From Pleionea mediterranea (GTDB lineage Bacteria > Pseudomonadota > Gammaproteobacteria > Enterobacterales > Kangiellaceae), in assembly GCF_003148745.1 (NCBI RefSeq), contig NZ_QGGU01000006.1, positions 124,001 to 188,000 on the forward strand: a stretch of DNA of 64,000 bases. Reading direction: 5' to 3'. Below are positions 60,297 to 64,000 of this stretch, piece by piece. Numbering within the stretch: position 1 is the stretch's first letter; every line of letters begins with the position of its first letter. A model generated the notes under the pieces. It saw only the letters and a list, made by a program, of their open reading frames with translations. It was not told the origin of the DNA and did not search any database. A program made the translations under genes and the position numbers.

Positions 60297-61802
60297 ATGA
60301 AAAATATTAAGTACATAGTATTGTCAGTCTCAATAATGTGGGGAGTTCTGGCGAACTCTGAACCCTTCATTAAAACCGATAATCTTTGGCTTCGTGCGGA
60401 TATCGAAACCTTGGCAAATCTGGGTGTGATCAAAACACCAGTCACTACCTGGCCGTTAACTTGGGGGCCAATTCTTAAAGACTTAAGTAATGCTAATGTA
60501 AATTCAATACCAGAACAGTATCACAGCACTTTTTTCCGGGTGTTAAGAACCGGACGCCGTGAAACCGGCGATGATAATACCTTTACTGAGTTTCGCATCA
60601 GTGCAGCACAAGAACCTCAGTTATTGCGCTATTTTGGCGATAACGCGCGCGATAAGCGTGAGTTTTCAACACGAACGTCAGGTATGAGTAATAACTTTGC
60701 CTGGAATCTGGAAGTGACCTTAGCACCCGACTCTGTGGATGGTGACGACAAGCGATTTGATGGCAGTTATGTCTCTGCCATTGGCGGTAACTGGGTATTC
60801 TCGTTAGGGCAAATAGAGCAGTGGTGGGGCCCAGGTTTTCAACATTCAATCATTTTATCGAATAACGCCAAGCCAATACCTGCGGTTTACTTAAAGCGCA
60901 ACTACGCAGAAAGTTTTGAAACACCATTGTTAAGCTGGATTGGCCCATGGACGTTTAATGGCTTTATTGGTCAACTGGATGATCAGCGTACCATTAATAA
61001 CGCTAAATTGGTTGGCATGTCCGTAGCGTTTAAACCACTAGACAGTTTAGAAGTGGGTTTACGCCGAACCGCACAATGGGGCGGCGAGGGTCGACCAGAA
61101 ACCTTCGACTCATTTTTGGATATGATGATAGGTTTGGACAATTGCGATGAAGGCGGCTTATCCTGTGACGATAATTCAAACGAGCCAGGCAATCAGTTAG
61201 CCGGTATCGATTTAACCTGGCGGCCCAATTGGATTGTTCCTTCCCGTTTATATCTGCAAACCGTAGGTGAAGATGAAGCCGGTTATGCCCCGTCCAAAAA
61301 ATCCTTTCTTTATGGTGCATCACTAAATGCAGCAGTGTTTGATAATCCGCTAATGGTTTCGTTGGAATACACCGATACCAAAGTGGATGGTGACGGCAAT
61401 ACACCCGGTGAAGAGTTTAGTGGGTATAATGTTTTATATGAACATGGGATATATCAGCATGGTTATCGATATCGTGGTCGCAGTATAGGTTCAACAATCG
61501 ATAATGACTCAATAATGACGTCTCTTTTATTAACTTACCAAATACCCGACTGGGGAAGTTTTAGTTTATTAAGCTCACAAATAGAGTTAAATGTTGACGG
61601 TGAAAATAATGCCCAACCCGGTGGTCACAGTATTAGCGACAGCCAAGTGAAGTTTGGTGAAGTTATTTTTAAGTGGAATTACTTAACTCAAAACTTTGGT
61701 AGTTTTATTTTTAGTGTTACATCAAGAGATGAAGCGTTAACAACAAAATTAGGTGAGTTTGATACCACTTCTTTTGGAATTGATTGGTCGATTAGGTTTT
61801 AA
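60297..61802 (+). CDS. wzi: Capsule assembly Wzi family outer-membrane protein
   Basis: 501 residues. A signal peptide (YIVLSVSIMWGVLANSEP) is followed by LWLRADIETLANLGVIKTP and WPLTWGPILKDL, the usual Wzi start. It has barrel-like strands throughout, including WVFSLGQIEQWWGPGFQHS and NAKPIPAVYLKRNY. The last residues TSFGIDWSIRF end in phenylalanine, as outer-membrane barrels do. Wzi anchors group 1 capsule polymer to the cell surface. TTAGGA is the ribosome site. It sits between the four-helix gene and wzz. Confidence 0.88.
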   Translation: MKNIKYIVLSVSIMWGVLANSEPFIKTDNLWLRADIETLANLGVIKTPVTTWPLTWGPILKDLSNANVNSIPEQYHSTFFRVLRTGRRETGDDNTFTEFRISAAQEPQLLRYFGDNARDKREFSTRTSGMSNNFAWNLEVTLAPDSVDGDDKRFDGSYVSAIGGNWVFSLGQIEQWWGPGFQHSIILSNNAKPIPAVYLKRNYAESFETPLLSWIGPWTFNGFIGQLDDQRTINNAKLVGMSVAFKPLDSLEVGLRRTAQWGGEGRPETFDSFLDMMIGLDNCDEGGLSCDDNSNEPGNQLAGIDLTWRPNWIVPSRLYLQTVGEDEAGYAPSKKSFLYGASLNAAVFDNPLMVSLEYTDTKVDGDGNTPGEEFSGYNVLYEHGIYQHGYRYRGRSIGSTIDNDSIMTSLLLTYQIPDWGSFSLLSSQIELNVDGENNAQPGGHSISDSQVKFGEVIFKWNYLTQNFGSFIFSVTSRDEALTTKLGEFDTTSFGIDWSIRF

Positions 61803-61810
61803 TGTCGAGC

Positions 61811-61978
61811 AACTCGCAACTCGCAACTCGCAACTCGCAACTCGCAACTCGCAACTCGCAACTCGCAACTCGCAACTCGCAACTCGCAACTCGCAACTTA
61901 AAACTTAAAACTTAAAACTTAAAACTTAAAACTTAAAACTTAAAACTTAAAACTTAAAACTTAAAACTTAAAACTTAA
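61811..61978 (+). repeat. Perfect double heptamer array, 12 AACTCGC then 12 AACTTAA units
   Basis: 61811-61894 is exactly 12 copies of AACTCGC; 61895-61978 is exactly 12 copies of AACTTAA; no base deviates. It fills almost the whole spacer: it starts eight bases after the wzi stop and ends five bases (AACTA) before the wzz ATG. No ribosome site other than the repeat itself is present for wzz. Confidence 0.99.
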
Positions 61979-61983
61979 AACTA

Positions 61984-62994
61984 ATGCCTGAACATAATAA
62001 TGAAAGCCTAGAACGAAAGTTGAAAGATCTCGAAACTCGCTACTCGAAACTCGCCACTTCATCGTCCACAGGTGACAGTGATGAAATCGACTTGCGTGAG
62101 CTGTGGCGAGCAATTTGGCAAGGTAAGTGGATTATAATTGGTGTGACTTTTCTATTTACTGCTGCTTCCGTAGTTTATGCTTTTACTTTACCTAATGAGT
62201 ATAAATCCACAGCAATTTTAGCCCCTGCATCACAGAACAGCAGTGCTGGTGGATTGGCAAAGTTAGCTGGGCAGTTTGGTGGGTTAGCTTCATTGGCCGG
62301 AATAAACCTCAGTGGGGCGGGGGGCGAAGATAAGTCTGTTATTGCTATGGAAATTATAAAAACCTGGGGGTTTTTAGAGGATTATATTCGCGAGAACAAT
62401 ATTGAAGCAGAAGTTTTTGCTGCAAAGGGATGGGACCGAAAAACCAATAAAATTATTTTTGATGAAGGTATCTATGATACTGAAAGCAAAAAATGGGTAA
62501 GGGAGGTTGCCTCGTCTAAAGGCGAAACTGCGATGCCAAACAGTTGGGAATTATACGAGAAATTTAAAGATCGAGTAAGAATAAGCCAAGATAAGAATTC
62601 AGGTTTGGTTAAATTATCCGTAGAGTACTATTCTCCTTACATGGCGAAAGAGTGGGTTGATAAGTTAGTGTTAGCAATTAATGGTCATATACAAACACAA
62701 GATAAAGCAGAAGCAAAAAAAAGCATTGAGTACTTAAATAAAAAAATCAACGAAACTAATATTGCTGGCATGCAAGCGGTCTTCTATCAACTTATTGAGG
62801 AGCAAACAAAAACATTAATGTTAGCCGAAGTAAGTGATGAGTATGTTTTTAAAACAATAAGCCCAGCTAAAGTAGCAGAAGAAGAGTCGAAGCCTAAACG
62901 AGCACTGATTTCTGTGCTTGGTACAATATTGGGTGGTTTGTTTGCCATGACTTTTGTTCTAATTTCTTACTTTCGAATTGACAAAAAGGAATAA
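61984..62994 (+). CDS. wzz: Chain-length determinant protein (Wzz family)
   Basis: 336 residues. TM1 (WIIIGVTFLFTAASVVYAF, about 45-65) follows IDLRELWRAIWQGK, and TM2 (LISVLGTILGGLFAMTFVLI, about 309-330) follows SPAKVAEEESKPKRA; a periplasmic coiled-coil region lies between, the polysaccharide co-polymerase layout. It sets polymer chain length in the inner membrane. No tyrosine kinase domain is fused. The N-terminal stretch DLETRYSKLATSS is encoded by heptamer units, so the repeat has entered the gene. There is no clear ribosome site. Confidence 0.9.
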   Translation: MPEHNNESLERKLKDLETRYSKLATSSSTGDSDEIDLRELWRAIWQGKWIIIGVTFLFTAASVVYAFTLPNEYKSTAILAPASQNSSAGGLAKLAGQFGGLASLAGINLSGAGGEDKSVIAMEIIKTWGFLEDYIRENNIEAEVFAAKGWDRKTNKIIFDEGIYDTESKKWVREVASSKGETAMPNSWELYEKFKDRVRISQDKNSGLVKLSVEYYSPYMAKEWVDKLVLAINGHIQTQDKAEAKKSIEYLNKKINETNIAGMQAVFYQLIEEQTKTLMLAEVSDEYVFKTISPAKVAEEESKPKRALISVLGTILGGLFAMTFVLISYFRIDKKE

Positions 62995-62997
62995 AAG

Positions 62998-64000
62998 TTG
63001 AAAAAGATATTAAGCGTATTTGGCACTCGTCCAGAAGCTATCAAAATGGCGCCTTTGGTACATACGTTGGCTGGCAGTGAGCATTTTGAGTCAAAAGTTT
63101 GCGTAACCGCTCAGCACCGCGAGATGTTGGATCAAGTCTTAGCGCTATTTGAAATAAAACCCGACTACGACCTAAATTTGATGAAAGCCGGACAAACTCT
63201 ACCAGAAGTAACCAGCCGGATTTTATTAGAGCTTACCCCCGTGTTGAAAGAATTTAAGCCAGATGTGGTGCTGGTGCACGGTGATACCGCGACCACCTTA
63301 GCGGCAAGTCTTGCTGCTTACTATGAACAAATAGCGGTAGGGCATGTGGAAGCAGGCTTACGTACAGGTAATATTTATAGCCCGTGGCCGGAAGAGGGAA
63401 ATCGGAAACTCACAGGTTCATTAACAAAGTACCACTTTGCGCCAACGCAAACTAGTAAAGATAATTTACTGGCGGAAAATTATCATTCCGAGGACATTCA
63501 TATTACTGGGAATACAGTGATCGATGCCTTGTTGATGATAAAAGATAAGCTTGAATCAGATACTGATTTACGGTCCACGCTCAATGCTCAGTTTCCATTT
63601 TTAAATGCGGATAAAAAGCTTATTTTGGTTACAGGACACCGTCGGGAAAGCTTTGGAGGCGGATTTGAACGTATTTGTGAGGCCTTGGTTGAGATTGCAA
63701 ATGCTCACCCCAATGTGCAAATAGTTTACCCGGTGCATTTAAACCCCAATGTTCAAGAGCCTGTAAATCGCATATTGGCTGGGGTTGAGAATATTCGCCT
63801 GATTGAGCCACAACAATATTTGCCCTTTGTATATTTAATGAACCGAGCGCATATTATTTTAACTGACTCAGGCGGTATTCAAGAGGAGGCGCCTAGCTTA
63901 GGTAAACCCGTGCTAGTGATGCGAGATACCACAGAGCGCCCCGAAGCGGTTAGCGCCGGAACCGTAAAGTTAGTGGGTACAGATAAAAAGGTGATCAGTG
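62998..64000 (+). CDS. wecB: UDP-N-acetylglucosamine 2-epimerase (copy 2, 3' end outside window)
   Basis: 334 codons are open to the window edge. It starts at TTG 62998 behind [101 protein letters not shown] and [20 protein letters not shown] mirror copy 1 at 47780, with clear divergence between. It follows wzz by three bases and is therefore in the polysaccharide operon; copy 1 stands outside it. UDP-ManNAc is the likely product. Confidence 0.93.
   Translation, partial: MKKILSVFGTRPEAIKMAPLVHTLAGSEHFESKVCVTAQHREMLDQVLALFEIKPDYDLNLMKAGQTLPEVTSRILLELTPVLKEFKPDVVLVHGDTATTLAASLAAYYEQIAVGHVEAGLRTGNIYSPWPEEGNRKLTGSLTKYHFAPTQTSKDNLLAENYHSEDIHITGNTVIDALLMIKDKLESDTDLRSTLNAQFPFLNADKKLILVTGHRRESFGGGFERICEALVEIANAHPNVQIVYPVHLNPNVQEPVNRILAGVENIRLIEPQQYLPFVYLMNRAHIILTDSGGIQEEAPSLGKPVLVMRDTTERPEAVSAGTVKLVGTDKKVIS

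Noticed and set aside
61811..61978. Possible CRISPR array
   Set aside because: The units are 7 bp with no spacers between them, and no cas genes are present. It is a simple tandem array.

Overview
The window looks like chromosomal DNA of a free-living, probably marine gammaproteobacterium of moderate GC content. This rests on the housekeeping block mupP-ubiG-mtaD // gyrA-serC-cmk-rpsA-ihfB-lapA-lapB-pyrF, whose order resembles Pseudomonas and relatives, and on KDO kinase, RfaH with a JUMPstart/ops site, rhombosortase and the proteobacterial sortase-type regulators. No rRNA, CRISPR array, prophage or complete transposon was seen.

Layout. 1-10 kb: a truncated exonuclease-fold gene divergent from recQ, a small SAM methyltransferase, an overlapping pair of KDO kinase and an orphan GspF-like protein, an MscS channel and a large secreted M14 peptidase. 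10-12.4 kb: a small secreted protein and an unrecognised 429-residue protein with terminal cysteine clusters. 12.6-20 kb: a thiamin operon on the minus strand, thiC-thiO-thiS-thiG-thiDE-thiF(rhodanese), headed by a TPP riboswitch. 20-27 kb: a predicted beta-barrel protein, an RND/MMPL exporter, a diguanylate cyclase, a YciK-type dehydrogenase and a squalene/phytoene-synthase-like protein. 27.2-27.5 kb: a MITE-like element with perfect 32-bp inverted ends. 27.6-31.6 kb: a PdsO/PdsR/PdsS-like set (OmpA-like protein, response regulator, histidine kinase) without sortase or sortase target beside it. 31.8-46.1 kb: the housekeeping block. 46.2-64 kb: sugar-nucleotide and surface polysaccharide genes (manC, two wecB paralogues, pgi, galE, rfaH, a wza-like exporter, wzi, wzz), interspersed with uvrB, a rhombosortase-like gene, a 23S-IVS-type four-helix protein, an MlaC-like protein and two tRNA genes.

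The most unusual feature is a family of 7-bp repeats (AACTCGC, AACTTAA, CCACTCG and variants) in seven spacers between 40.2 and 62.0 kb. It is most perfect between wzi and wzz: exactly 12 AACTCGC units followed by exactly 12 AACTTAA units, ending five bases before the wzz start codon. Related units continue inside the wzz reading frame. Arrays before plus-strand genes mostly read AACTCGC/AACTTAA, and those after genes mostly read as the reverse complement, so uvrB and galE are bracketed by inverted arrays. This could reflect repeat-mediated shuffling or slippage-based tuning of polysaccharide genes, which is inference.

How the genes may work together: ManC, WecB and GalE supply activated sugars; Wza-like, Wzi and Wzz proteins export, anchor and size the polymer. 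RfaH, encoded just upstream, probably acts at the ops element in the wza leader to keep transcription going through the long polysaccharide operon.
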